In this document: piece after piece, positions 31,212-41,086 of the stretch
How positions within the stretch are numbered: position 1 is the first letter of the stretch
Layout: each line of letters opens with the position of its first letter
Origin: Lophium mytilinum
Lineage: Eukaryota; Ascomycota; Dothideomycetes; Mytilinidiales; Mytilinidiaceae
Direction: 5' to 3'
Assembly: GCA_010093605.1 (NCBI GenBank)
Contig: MU004199.1
Coordinates: 69,609-133,608, forward strand
Length of the DNA: 64,000 nucleotides
Made by a program: the position numbers and the translations under genes
The notes under the pieces: generated by a model
Told to the model about the DNA's origin: nothing
Seen by the model: only the letters and a program-made list of their open reading frames with translations
Database searches by the model: none

Positions 31212-33377
31212 TCAGTCTGTGAATAGGCAGTAAGAAAAACATGCCCCCACACAACAAAGGACAAAAAACCACCAACACAGGAAAAAGTTGGAGAGAAATA
31301 CGTTCGGTGCCCATTTCCCAAGAGGCATAAAGAAACACAAACTAAAACTGAGACCCAAGCACAAAAGCTGCCATCTCATGCGTACCAGCCTGTATGCTAA
31401 GTTCCCTTCCCGCCCTGCACGCTTCTCAAACAACTCCCTCCACACAAAATGCCAGAAGAAGTCGACCCTGTTCGCCGTAACGACCGAGTTCCATCTTTTC
31501 TCTCGAGTCTCATAATCATCTAACTTCTCCCCACTTTTCGGTCTTGCCATATAATCCAACCTCTCTTTCCACATGGTGCCTAGCCTACCTTGTCCATCAT
31601 ACGGTTGCATCCTCATAAATCCAGTCCATCTCCTCACCGTACGCTTCGCCACTTCTTCGCCCACTTCAAACCACTCGTGATGCCTCCTCCCACACTTTGA
31701 ACACACAAACGTAATTCGACGATGAGCAAGCTCGTCGTGCACCAGCTTCTCCGCCCGCTTGTAGTTAGCAACTGGGAGCTGCTCCTTGCCATCTTCGTCA
31801 TCCAGGTACACGACATCGAGGCGACGTTTGCATGATCTTTCGTGGCCCAGGCGGCGATTGGTGATGGTGCCTGCTGTCATACCGATCTTTAAATGCCTAG
31901 GTTTGAGTGGGTCGCGCATGATGTAGACGAACCCTTTGTCGGGGCTAGGGGTGGGGAGGGACCTGCAGAGGGTGCCTAGAATCATCTCGTCGACAACGCG
32001 AGGGGTTGAGGCTTTGGGGGTTGCTAGCTTCTCGAGTGACTTTTCGTTTGGAGTCGCAGGCGCTTTTGTTGAAGCAGCTTTCTTTGGCCTACCTCTCGAT
32101 CGCTTAGTTGGTGTGAGGGAAGAGAGTGAAGGATCTGTAGCTACTTCCGGGGTCCTTTCCCGGGATTCGGTAGATTCAGACCCGTCGGTCTCAGATTCGT
32201 CAACTGATGATGAATCGCTGCAAGATGGGATTTCATTGTAGAAGTTGGAGCTGGGCGAGTTGCGGATGTCTGTGGTAGTGCTGATAGGCTCTACATCGAG
32301 CCCCAGGTAGGAGGTACCAGTAGCTGCTGCAGAAGGCTGTTTTGTTGGCTCAGCATCGCTTTTACAGAGGGCAAATCCTCCTGGTGGCCGTGGTGCAGGT
32401 GTAGGCTGAGAACGTCTTCTCAGGGTATTTGCCGTTGATGACTGATTGCCCGATTGTTCTCGAAAGGCTATAATATTGCCTTGGTCCCTATTCGAAGAAC
32501 CCCTTCTCCGTTCTTTTCGCCCACCATGAGGCGAGCGGTCCGCCGTGAGAGTGGCGTTTTCTCGCAATGGCAAGTATGGTTCGCTGACGGAAGAGTGGAC
32601 GTGTGGTATCTGCAACGGGGGTTCGTCTTGCTGCGTCTTCGGTGGATTAGCTATAGAGTTCCACCTCGGGCGATTATAGCTTTCTAACGGTGGGCAGTCG
32701 TATACTATTTTAGGCGGAGGTGGAGGAATTGGAGATGGTCTTCTGGGCGGTACGGCCCTCGCCGAGCGGTTGTTCGGAACAAGGAAGGAACCTTGTGAGA
32801 ATGGTGATCTTGGCGGTATGCTGGCCTGAATGGCAGATCTTGCTCTTGGAGATGGTGAGCCGGTATCAGAGGTCGTTCGAAGTCCCGTCGTGTCGTCGAA
32901 TGATGCACCTAGAGAGCTACGAGAGGGCTTCCGTTTTCTATTCTGGCTCACAGACGGAGCCCTTTCGACATTTCCTTCTGATTCGGGTCTCGTTGAGAAC
33001 AAGGAGTCGTAATCGTGGTTTGCTGGTAGTGGCGAAGGGCCAGGGCCCCCCGGAAGATGATTGATTGTAGTATCTAGATCATCAATTGATGGCAGTGCCT
33101 CAGCACGAGAAGCATCAACATAGTCTTGCTCCGTTTTCCAAGTTTGTACCCTTTCTTTCAGCATGTAAATTACGGTTTGATTCTGATGCAGACCACAAAG
33201 CCATTGGCAGATTACTTGTTCCTCGGGTACGTTGGAGATCTTTTCGAGTATTGACTGGGCGTCTGATTGGTTTTGAGTGGCGCCATCGCAGGACTCGTGT
33301 CCTAAGAACGAGTAGAAGCATTTGTTTACCCCCAAACCAAGAATAAGCTCATCGACAAGCTCATTGAATGTGGCCAT
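31212..33377 (-). CDS. T5orf172 (GIY-YIG-like) domain protein with AT-hook and C-terminal membrane segments
   Basis: Single exon of 721 residues beginning at the ATG at 33377. The N-terminal ~100 residues form a helical region conserved-looking among such proteins (MATFNELVDELILGLGVNKCFY, ICQWLCGLHQNQTVIYMLKERVQTW). Residues ~110-425 are disordered, Ser/Pro/Arg-rich. An AT-hook-like KRSRGRPKKA lies at ~425. The T5orf172/MUG113 domain is at ~480-575: GFVYIMRDPLKPRHLKIGMT (GIY-YIG-type start), RLGHERSCKRRL, RAEKLVHDELAHRRITFVCSKCGRRHHEWFEV. Family members are predicted DNA-binding or nuclease-like proteins. The C-terminus has two hydrophobic helices (LLCLGLSFSLCFFMPLG and NFFLCWWFFVLCCVGACFSYCLF), which is odd for a DNA-binding protein and could place it at the nuclear envelope. 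Confidence 0.9.
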   Translation of the reverse strand: MATFNELVDELILGLGVNKCFYSFLGHESCDGATQNQSDAQSILEKISNVPEEQVICQWLCGLHQNQTVIYMLKERVQTWKTEQDYVDASRAEALPSIDDLDTTINHLPGGPGPSPLPANHDYDSLFSTRPESEGNVERAPSVSQNRKRKPSRSSLGASFDDTTGLRTTSDTGSPSPRARSAIQASIPPRSPFSQGSFLVPNNRSARAVPPRRPSPIPPPPPKIVYDCPPLESYNRPRWNSIANPPKTQQDEPPLQIPHVHSSVSEPYLPLRENATLTADRSPHGGRKERRRGSSNRDQGNIIAFREQSGNQSSTANTLRRRSQPTPAPRPPGGFALCKSDAEPTKQPSAAATGTSYLGLDVEPISTTTDIRNSPSSNFYNEIPSCSDSSSVDESETDGSESTESRERTPEVATDPSLSSLTPTKRSRGRPKKAASTKAPATPNEKSLEKLATPKASTPRVVDEMILGTLCRSLPTPSPDKGFVYIMRDPLKPRHLKIGMTAGTITNRRLGHERSCKRRLDVVYLDDEDGKEQLPVANYKRAEKLVHDELAHRRITFVCSKCGRRHHEWFEVGEEVAKRTVRRWTGFMRMQPYDGQGRLGTMWKERLDYMARPKSGEKLDDYETREKRWNSVVTANRVDFFWHFVWRELFEKRAGREGNLAYRLVRMRWQLLCLGLSFSLCFFMPLGKWAPNVFLSNFFLCWWFFVLCCVGACFSYCLFTD

Positions 33378-35226
33378 TTTGCAAAGAAGTGTTCGAAAGA
33401 ACCAGGAAATGTCCGAGTAATGGGTGCACCAATGTCTGTACTAACCATCTGCAAGTCTCATCTCTACAGGCAGAGACGTACCGTGAGGCTGGGGCTTGGA
33501 AGGCAGTGCTCGGGCTGTACTCCAACAACTAGACCGGGGAACGGCAACTCGACCTTCCTCTTCCTTCCGCCACAGCGTGTCGCATTAGTTGATTACCAGG
33601 CACGTCAGGCAGCCTCGCTCGTTGGAGTTCGAGGGGTTGCTGTGCCGCACGCGCAACCCCTGTTAGCCAGCACCGCCTCAAGTTCGGCATCCCTCAACTG
33701 GAAGTGTGTGCATGAAATTCGACGCAGCTGAAAGGTCAGGTGGAACAAGTTGAAGGGAAGAATTTCTATCGCCGTGTAGCTGCCCAGTTGTGGTGGTTGC
33801 TGATGATGCAGCAAATCCTCTGCTTGGCGCGCGGTAATTGCGTGAAACGTTGAGCGTGAGATCATCATGCAGGTACTGTGCTGCCCAAATTTAGAATCTG
33901 TCGTTCAGTAGCTCAAGTGTAGCAGCAAGACGCTCTCGGGGCTGCTTCAAGCGTTTCCCATGGTGACGCTGCCGTATTCTCTCTATGGGGCATGATTTAG
34001 ATTCTTCGCCTGGGCCATGCACCAATCTCAAAGGGACAAGAGCAGAAGTTAGTGCCAATTTGATGAATCAACGCGTATAAATGAAAATGATGTCGAGCCG
34101 GATGGAATAGAAGGAAGTGAGGGTACGAAGATGGAAACAACATACCACTAGCTAAATGCCACTAAAACGTGTCAAAAGTGGCAAGCCCATGTAACCAGCA
34201 AGCGATTTTGCATTTTTACTCTCACACGAACAACTATCATAGCGCGATCAATGGCTCTCATAGCAGTAATCTATATCTTCATTCTATTCTACTACATAGC
34301 CGCAAAGCACTACGCTGGTTCTCAGGGCCTAGCACTGATTGAGATCGTTGCGCGCTCTTCCGATAGCAGCCCCTGAAACAGCACCACCCACACCACCCAC
34401 ACCTCCTTCACCCTCCTTGTCCATGGGAGATTAAGAGATATCGACGATACGATAGAATTCGAAGCTGTTAAAGGAGGCTCGACAAGCAGGTAGACCCATC
34501 ATTTCAGTTATTTCACATCCTTGACGCCTTAGAGAGCTTGCAAAGCCCTAAGTCGGCACTCATATAGTTTGAATCTCCTAGTCTGACAACTAAAGAACCA
34601 GACCCAAGGTCTATTACTACAAGATCTTACATTGACCAACCGAGGTCTCTTTGATGGCCTTTGTGGGACTAGAGATGACCTTTATAGAACCTACAGCAAT
34701 AGATAATTACTCTAGCAGATCTTTGAGCTTTCACAACTTTGATAGAAGACTGAGAGGTTGTGACTGGCAAATGGATTTCACGCCCCCACGTTCGTCGAGC
34801 GAGTGCTACTGCAGCGACACATACAAAGGAGAAATGCTGGTCCAAAAAGTCTACCGTCATAGAATTCGGAATAATCGCTTTCCATGAGAATAGTGTTGCT
34901 CAACAAATATGATGGAGTGAAAATCACGTAGCGTAGCCAGGAACCAACAACCATGGGCGGCACGCCACGAATCACATCAAAAACAGCCATCTAGCAGAAG
35001 TCAAAGTAAAGGGTTCCCACAAATGGGGAACCCCAATTCCATTAGCCATCAAGGGCCTATCAGAAGTAGTAGTCCAGGACCATCGTGTTACACAGAGCCC
35101 CGAGCCAATTCCCGAGAAACCGTATCCCATTTGAGAGCCACCGGTCCCAGCAACCTTTTTACTCCCATCGCAGTAATTAGCAACAGGCTCCCCACAACAC
35201 CGATCTAGCCCCCGTCGACCTAAGGT
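33378..35226. other. Long intergenic region, no gene seen
   Basis: 1.85 kb upstream of the T5orf172 gene and downstream of NOT2. Only short, composition-neutral open frames. CA-rich ACCACCCACACCACCCACACC near 34380. No clear repeat family or RNA gene. Confidence 0.45.
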
Positions 35227-37691
35227 CTATAGGGGGTTCGCAGCCAGCGCCGGGCCGTGGCGTTGGTCCAGGTCGTCGTAGTTGAGGTCGTATTCCTTCT
35301 GTTAACGAGGTCAGTGGCGAGAAGTTTGTTGGGTGGGGAATGTGGAACGTACCCGCTCCCGCCGCCAATTCATCACGTCGAAGAAGAGGTACCAACCGCG
35401 CTCCTCGCGCTGCGAGATGCGGATTGGCTGCGGCAGCTCGGGGTCCTTCATCATCCACTGCTGCAGGACTTTGTGCCATCGCCAGTCGCGTTGGTAGCTG
35501 TAGAATTTGTTAGCTTTCTAGATATACGTTGGCAAGGAGAGGGAGCACATACAGCTCGCCCGCAGCAATCTCCTGCATGATGTCTCGCGGATATTGGTAG
35601 AAGATCGCAAGCAGGGTCTCGGTGGAGAAGCTGTTCATCTTAGTGTGCAATTCCGGCACATTCGTGACCGTGTAAGCAGCAGGTAGAGTAAAGTCTGGTG
35701 GAATGACTGGCTTGGACATTGATTCGACAAAGGGAGAGCCGAATGTGGGATGCAAGGGAGAACCGCTGCTCAGTGTCAGTCTGTTAACATCATTGCAGTA
35801 AGAGTCTATGCAACTTACTCGGGGCGGCTTAGGTCGAGGCCCAAGACTGTGAGGTCCTGTCCAACAGCAAGGGTAGAATGATCGGGGCTTTCGAGTGGGA
35901 TCATGGCCAATAGACCAGGGAGACCGAAGCGTTCCTTCTCGGTCATCTCCGACAAACGCTTGTGCTGCGGTGCCTGCTGACTTGGAGACTGGACGGCGTC
36001 TGAGCCAAAGCTCTGATCCCACTGTGTCTGTTGTGTCCGCTGGGGCTGTCCTGCGATACTTCCTGATCTCATGGGTAGTTGTGAGCCGATCAAAGACATG
36101 TTGCCTAGTCCTTGCGCGCCCCGGCCAAGACCCTACAGGAGTTTAGTATATTTCTCAAAACCTGGTCAATGGGTTTTGGCTTACGTTTCTGTCTGTATCT
36201 TGAAAGGCCCCTCGCAAACCATCGTACTGTGCACGAGAGACTAAAATTGCCGAATTAGAACGTTTCCATTGAAAAGACGCAGGGCAAGACTTACCTCCCG
36301 CACCAGCCCCACCAGCATGCATGCTTCTGTCGCCCACTGCTGTTCCTATTGACCGGTCCTGTTGGCCGTCTGTTGGGCTCGATAGTCCGTTCCTAGTCTG
36401 ACCGAGACCGGGGAAGGCACCAGTGTTTGCGTTCGCTCCGTACGCCGCGTTCTGTATCATTCCTGTCCGCCGGTCTGGTCCCGCTTCTCCCCCGGCACCG
36501 CCTAATGGAGGGAACTCCTCAATATTGCCCGTCTGGGGCTGAGTCGAGCCAGAGAGTTGTCCTACGCCTGCTTGTCCACCAAATCGGTAGTCATCTGCCC
36601 CGCTCGGATATTGTCCTTGGGTAGCGCCTGCTCCATCTTCATGTATCGGGGTCTGAAGTTGTTGGTGTTGATTCGAAGGTTGGGCGGCTTGGCCTTGTGG
36701 TGGATTCTGACCTTGCGGTCGCTGGATGGTGGAGTGCTGGGCTTGAGCTTGCACTTGGGCTTGTATGTTCTGGCGAGCCCAAATCTGTTGCGCGGAGGTG
36801 TTCTGCTGTGCTTGTGGGGCGCCGGAGAGCGATGGAAACTCCCTGGAGTCATGTAAGTTTAGTACTGGTTGCTCTTCTACGTCTTCTGTAGACCACATGG
36901 TGGCGTTGTATTCGCAAGTGGAGTGATGGTGGAGTGATGGTGGAGTGATGGTGGAGTGATGATGGTTTGAACTTGGTGTTTGAGGGTGGAGAGCGGTTGA
37001 AGAGCAGGCAGAAGTGAATGTAGACACGCGGGAACGCCTTCCTGTGAGGTAGACTTATAGAACTTACGATGGATCCAGCGGGGTGTGTGGTTGTGAGCTT
37101 CCTATTGTCTGCGCGAAGCTGGACAGGCCGCCGCCGTTTGTTCTTGCTTGCGCTGTCGCAAGGCCTGGTGCACCTCCCATAGGTCCTCCAAATCCCCATT
37201 GAGATCCACTGCCTAGAACCAACACCTCAGTTAGCTCCAGACAACAAGTATACACAGTTCAGGCAGTCATCCGTACCGATCTTGCCATTCTGCAGTCTTC
37301 CCGTCGCCAGTGGTGTTCCGCGCGCCGCGGGTGCTTGCTGGTTTTGGAACATGCCGGAGGGAATTGTTCGTAGGGGCTGAGGGCCAGGTCCTGATAGAAT
37401 TCCAGGTTAGCTATGTCCTGCTCATTCGATGCAAGTTTGGCGCGGCACGGCCGTGGGAGTCCAGGTAGAAAAGACAGGCGTTTGACGGAGGTTGGCGAAT
37501 CGCATTGCTGTGGGTTGTATTATGGATGTCTGTGGTCGCCGGGTCCGGACCTTCTATTCTCCAAGACAGACCACACAAGTTCCTTGCAGCGATATTTGAC
37601 AGACCAGGGCGAAACTGTCTTCGATGTCGGAGGACTATGCGAGCTGGCGGCGTAATATAAGGTTGAAGGGGAACTAACCTGGACGATTCAT
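35227..37691 (-). CDS. NOT2: CCR4-NOT complex subunit NOT2 (Cdc36-like)
   Basis: Nine exons on the minus strand: 37691-37679, 37390-37277, 37212-37068, 36842-36295, 36240-36185, 36132-35819, 35765-35553, 35497-35353 and 35298-35227; the frame closes to 539 residues. The first exon has only 13 nt (MNRP plus one base). The N-terminal half is Gln/Gly-rich, with SEFPSLSGAPQAQQ and EEFPPLGG. The C-terminal NOT-box region is diagnostic: KERFGLPGLLAMI, DLTVLGLDLSRP..SPLHPTFGSPF, YQRDWRWHKVLQQWMMKDPE and REERGWYLFFDVMNWRRERKEYDLNYDDLDQR. NOT2 scaffolds the CCR4-NOT complex in mRNA deadenylation and transcription control in nucleus and cytosol. Intron 3 (225 nt) contains an 11-bp minisatellite. Confidence 0.95.
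36918..36961. repeat. 11-bp minisatellite, four copies
   Basis: GTGGAGTGATG repeated four times head to tail inside intron 3 of NOT2. The unit is not a multiple of three, consistent with an intronic location. Confidence 0.8.
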
Positions 37692-38727
37692 ATTCTGCCA
37701 ACGCAGGAACGTGCTTCACCAGTTGCAAGTAGCAGAAATGGCCAGGAGAGGTGTTTCCTGGGGGTTGTGGTCGAGATTGTTTCCAGTGGAGCTGTCCAGG
37801 TGAGGTTCCATGGGTGATCGACGAGCTCTAGTCCGGGGTGGTTCAGGCCCGCTTTATCGCTTGGCACACGTGCCTGAGGCCTTGGGCGCAAGCTGCAGCT
37901 TAGACTCGGAACGATAGAAGAGCTGTGTATCTACACCACGCATTTGATTGGCACTAATATAGATATAAAGAGCAAGTCCTGTGTTATTATATATCCTCTA
38001 TTATATGCTTCCTCTCTTATGTTTTTTTAGCAGTGGCCGCATGGTACCGTCCTTAATTGACCCTTTCCCAACCTCCTTATAAACAACCGTCATCAGCTCG
38101 ACAGCCCCCCAGCGCTGTAGTTAGATGTCCAAATTAGGGAACGAGATTCTGATAAAGCAGTGTGATATTCGCGTGGGATTTCTATCTGGCTACTTAGTCG
38201 AGTTTCGCATTCCAACAATTCTCATAGATTTAGAACGGTAGAAGGGATCTCTAGTAGACTAGTATATTCCTACCAATCATACAAACCAGGTAGTATCTAC
38301 CAACAGTGGTCGAGTATACCTTTGTACAGCGTCACAGCGTACGCCTCGTCAAAATTTGCACTTCAATAAGCTTGTTCTTCCATTACTTCACCGTCAGGTT
38401 TTAGACTCTGCGTTAGTGACTAGGGTTCACGTGGACCTCATAGTGATTTAAAGCGAATGGAGTGTGTAGCGCAATTCGCTGTGTGTTTAGGAAATGGTCG
38501 TTGAAAAAAGATTATATTGGAATAACAGAGACAATCGAGGACTGTCCAGCGTAAAACCAACAGTACAAAAAAAACAAGGTGCGCAAATCCCCCTCAAACT
38601 TCTGGTGAAGCTCTTGAACGAATAGTCTGAGATAGAATCTTGTGCAAATACAAGTTCGAACAAACCAAATTAGCAAAGATGGAAAAGCATATTGCGAAAG
38701 AATGGCGCGCGAAGTAGCGATTCTCAA
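37692..38727. other. Intergenic region upstream of NOT2
   Basis: About 1 kb between NOT2 (start) and the bZIP gene (end), AT-richer than its surroundings around 37960-38300. No gene or repeat seen. Confidence 0.45.
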
Positions 38728-39529
38728 CTACCGCCGGGCTTGAAGCATGTTCTTCAAGGTTTCCGTCTCCCCTTCTAGCCTAGCGACTCGAACTTTTAGG
38801 GCATCTCGTTCACGTTCAGTCTCCCTCAGCGCATCCTCGAGCTGCTTCATTTGATCGACCCGTTTCTGGCGATAACGACGGGCCGCAAGTGTATTTTGCT
38901 TGCGCTTTTCTATGCGGGAGGGATTGGCCGAGGTGCTGGAGTGCGTAGGGCTAGGTGTTCCGGAAGGAACGGGTTTATCGGAGAGCTCAAGTGGCGGTTG
39001 AGGAAGAGGTTGTTGATCATGTGCAAATATACTGTCTGTGCGATTGTTAGAGTACATTCATTTCGAAAGAGGTGATACACTTACCCTGATTGATATCGGG
39101 GTAAAAGCCACCATCACGCTGAGGTATTGTTTCACTATGTCCCGTATTGGCGGTACTGAAATTAAAGAAAGTGGAGTCATCGAGCAATGAATCTTCGGCC
39201 CCATGGCTAAATCCTAGATCAAGATTGTAGAGGGCATTGGCGGGTAAGGGGAGCGGTTGAGAGGTAGGGTTGAGGAGCCAGTCTGAGGAATTGTCGAAGG
39301 CGGCAGAGGAGGCAGCGGAGAGGGATTGGGATGAAAGAAGCGGTGCTTGAGAGAAGGTAGCGAATTGGTCTGGATTGATTGCATTGTCTCCCGAGGGCCA
39401 GCACTCGGGTTCGGCGGAGTAACTGGAGGAAGAACTATCGTGGGTCGGCGGGGTTACAGTGTTGTCGTGGCGAGTAGAAGATGTTGAAGACCATTCGTGA
39501 GGCAGCGGCGCTGGAACATGCGGCGGCAC
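38728..39529 (-). CDS. bZIP transcription factor (GCN4/CpcA-like basic region), 5' end uncertain
   Basis: Two exons on the minus strand, about 39529-39085 and 39035-38728, joined as DINQ-DSIFAHDQQ. The C-terminal bZIP is clear: basic region KRKQNTLAARRYRQKRVDQMKQ (N-x7-R pattern) followed by a short leucine zipper (LEDALRETERERDALKVRVARLEGETETLKNML). The N-terminal part is acidic and Ser/Pro-rich, with hydrophobic patches (SSDWLLNP, NLDLGF, DDSTFFNF) like activation regions. The last visible in-frame 5' codons contain no ATG; the frame opens at a GTG (39529), and an ATG four bases upstream (39533) is in another frame, so a further 5' exon or non-AUG start must exist. It probably controls amino-acid or stress genes; the target is unknown. 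Divergent from the uL29m gene. Confidence 0.82.
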
Positions 39530-39758
39530 CCATCTTTGTATTGTTTGTTACGGGCCTGGCGACCCGTTTGAGGCTCTTTGGGATGGGTTGGAGATGGAGG
39601 ATGAAGAGTTGGAGGGGGCTGAGCGGTTTCATTCTTAAGTAGTAAGCACGGAACTTGCCGGTCGCTTCTATTTTCGTGGCATTCCATTTTCCCCGATCAC
39701 GAAACACCAGGAACATCAACTATCTATCACCGCCAATTCGATACCCTAGATCCCAGAG
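39530..39758. promoter_or_regulatory. Short divergent promoter (bZIP / uL29m)
   Basis: Only about 230 bp separate the two divergent genes, so their promoters and leaders overlap; a missing 5' exon of the bZIP gene may also lie here. No clear TATA box. Confidence 0.4.
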
Positions 39759-40731
39759 ATGGCCACCGCGCCTTTATCCCGTTTTCCCAAACGCAATTGC
39801 GCCATTTCGACCCCCGATTCGGTCCTCTTCTTCCTCGCACCCGCCCTCCCAGCTTCTCGATCTACGCCGCGCTCCTCTATCTCTCGGTTCTCAACCTCCT
39901 CGTCGCAATGGGCTCGGGATAACAACAAGAACCGTGGTGTCTCCGCAGTGAGGGCCACAGGTTTGCGGAAGCGACAGACTCTGCATGTCACGGTGGACGA
40001 CTTACCGATACCAATCCCAAAGGAGAAATTCACTACGAAAATACCCGTCGACGAGGACCACGCCCTGTGGGGCTTCTTCAATAAAGAGAAGCGGCTTCTA
40101 GCTACACCAGAGGAAGATGCGGCGCATGGTATGGTTTGACATGGATTCAGCGGACGAAGCTAATGGAGCATGCTTCAGGGCGCGCGTGGACCGTTCAGGA
40201 GCTGCGACAAAAGTCATGGGAAGACCTGCACAGCCTATGGTGGGTATGTGTGAAGGACCGCAACCGCCTCGCGACTGAGCAGATTATACGCGACACAAGA
40301 AAGCTTGGATATGGCGCGTATGAGTCGGACACGAGAGACCAGACGGTATGCCACATCTTTTTACTCGGGCGAGATCGCACTCACACGTTACAGATCAGGG
40401 CTACCCAGCGTGCTATTCGACACACGCTGACCGAGCGATGGTACACATGGGAGGAGGCGAGGAAAGCAGCGAGGAGCGATCCGGAGATCGACTTGAATGC
40501 AGCCGTTGGAGAAGCATATGTGCCGATGGATTATGATGTACGCAGCTTTTGTCACTCCCACTATTGATAAATACTAACGCAGTCCAGCTTGAAATCGAAT
40601 CAGACCCTCCCGAAGCCGAGGTGGAAGCGGAGACTGTTGAGCCTGAGATCGTAGAAGAGCAGCCCGAATCAGAACGGTCCGAGAACCGATCGAGGAAAGA
40701 ACGCAGAGCAGCTCGAGAAGTAGTCGCGTAG
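39759..40731 (+). CDS. MRPL4: Mitochondrial large ribosomal subunit protein uL29m (MRPL4)
   Basis: Four exons, 39759-40128, 40179-40345, 40394-40537 and 40588-40731, in frame to 274 residues. The N-terminus is Arg/Ser/Ala-rich with RFSTSSSQWARD, a typical mitochondrial presequence. The uL29m (MRP-L47) core spans introns: DHALWGFFNKEKRLLATPEEDAAHG, GRAWTVQELRQKSWEDLHSLWWVCVKDRNRLATEQI, GYGAYESDTRDQT-IRATQRAIRHTLTERWYTWEEA. The C-terminus is acidic then basic (EAEVEAETVEPEIVEEQPE...KERRAARE). Component of the mitoribosome large subunit near the exit tunnel. Introns are short with CTAAT/CTAAC branches. Confidence 0.96.
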
Positions 40732-41086
40732 TCGTGCGAGGCTATGGATGTATTATAAGTTGCGGTGTCGTGGTATGTCGAGCCTCTCGCGAGGTCTGGA
40801 CTCTATGTAGAGCTGTAGAATATGCGTGTATCAACAGTAGAAGCACTACGTTGAATTTAGTCGCAGTCCGGACGTATCAGAAGGGTTAGTTTCGCATTTA
40901 TTGAGTGAATGCTGTATTGAGCCGTAGATCTTCGACACCAGGCGCCACGATGACGCTAGCGAACTCCCAAAGCCTCCGCGCGCTTGCTGTCACACCGCAA
41001 CAATCAAAGAGCCACCTTCATCTGCGCCCCATTCTGCTTCGCTTTTGCCCCCTCTCTGCCTTCGTTCAATCAGACCGTCTCTCACC
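40732..41086. other. Intergenic spacer, promoter of GDI1
   Basis: 355 bp between uL29m and GDI1, same strand. No gene; a CT-rich stretch before the GDI1 ATG looks like its leader. Confidence 0.45.

Noticed and set aside
36155-37027. Uninterrupted frame starting MSTFTSACSS that would give NOT2 a different N-terminus
   Set aside because: The first part translates an intron with a minisatellite; splicing from MNRPG... and PHTPLDPS to EFPSLSG restores known NOT2-type sequence and uses a TACTAAAC branch point.
40732-41086. tRNA gene or other structured RNA between uL29m and GDI1, and elsewhere in the window
   Set aside because: No cloverleaf-compatible sequence with both A and B boxes was found by eye here or in other intergenic regions.
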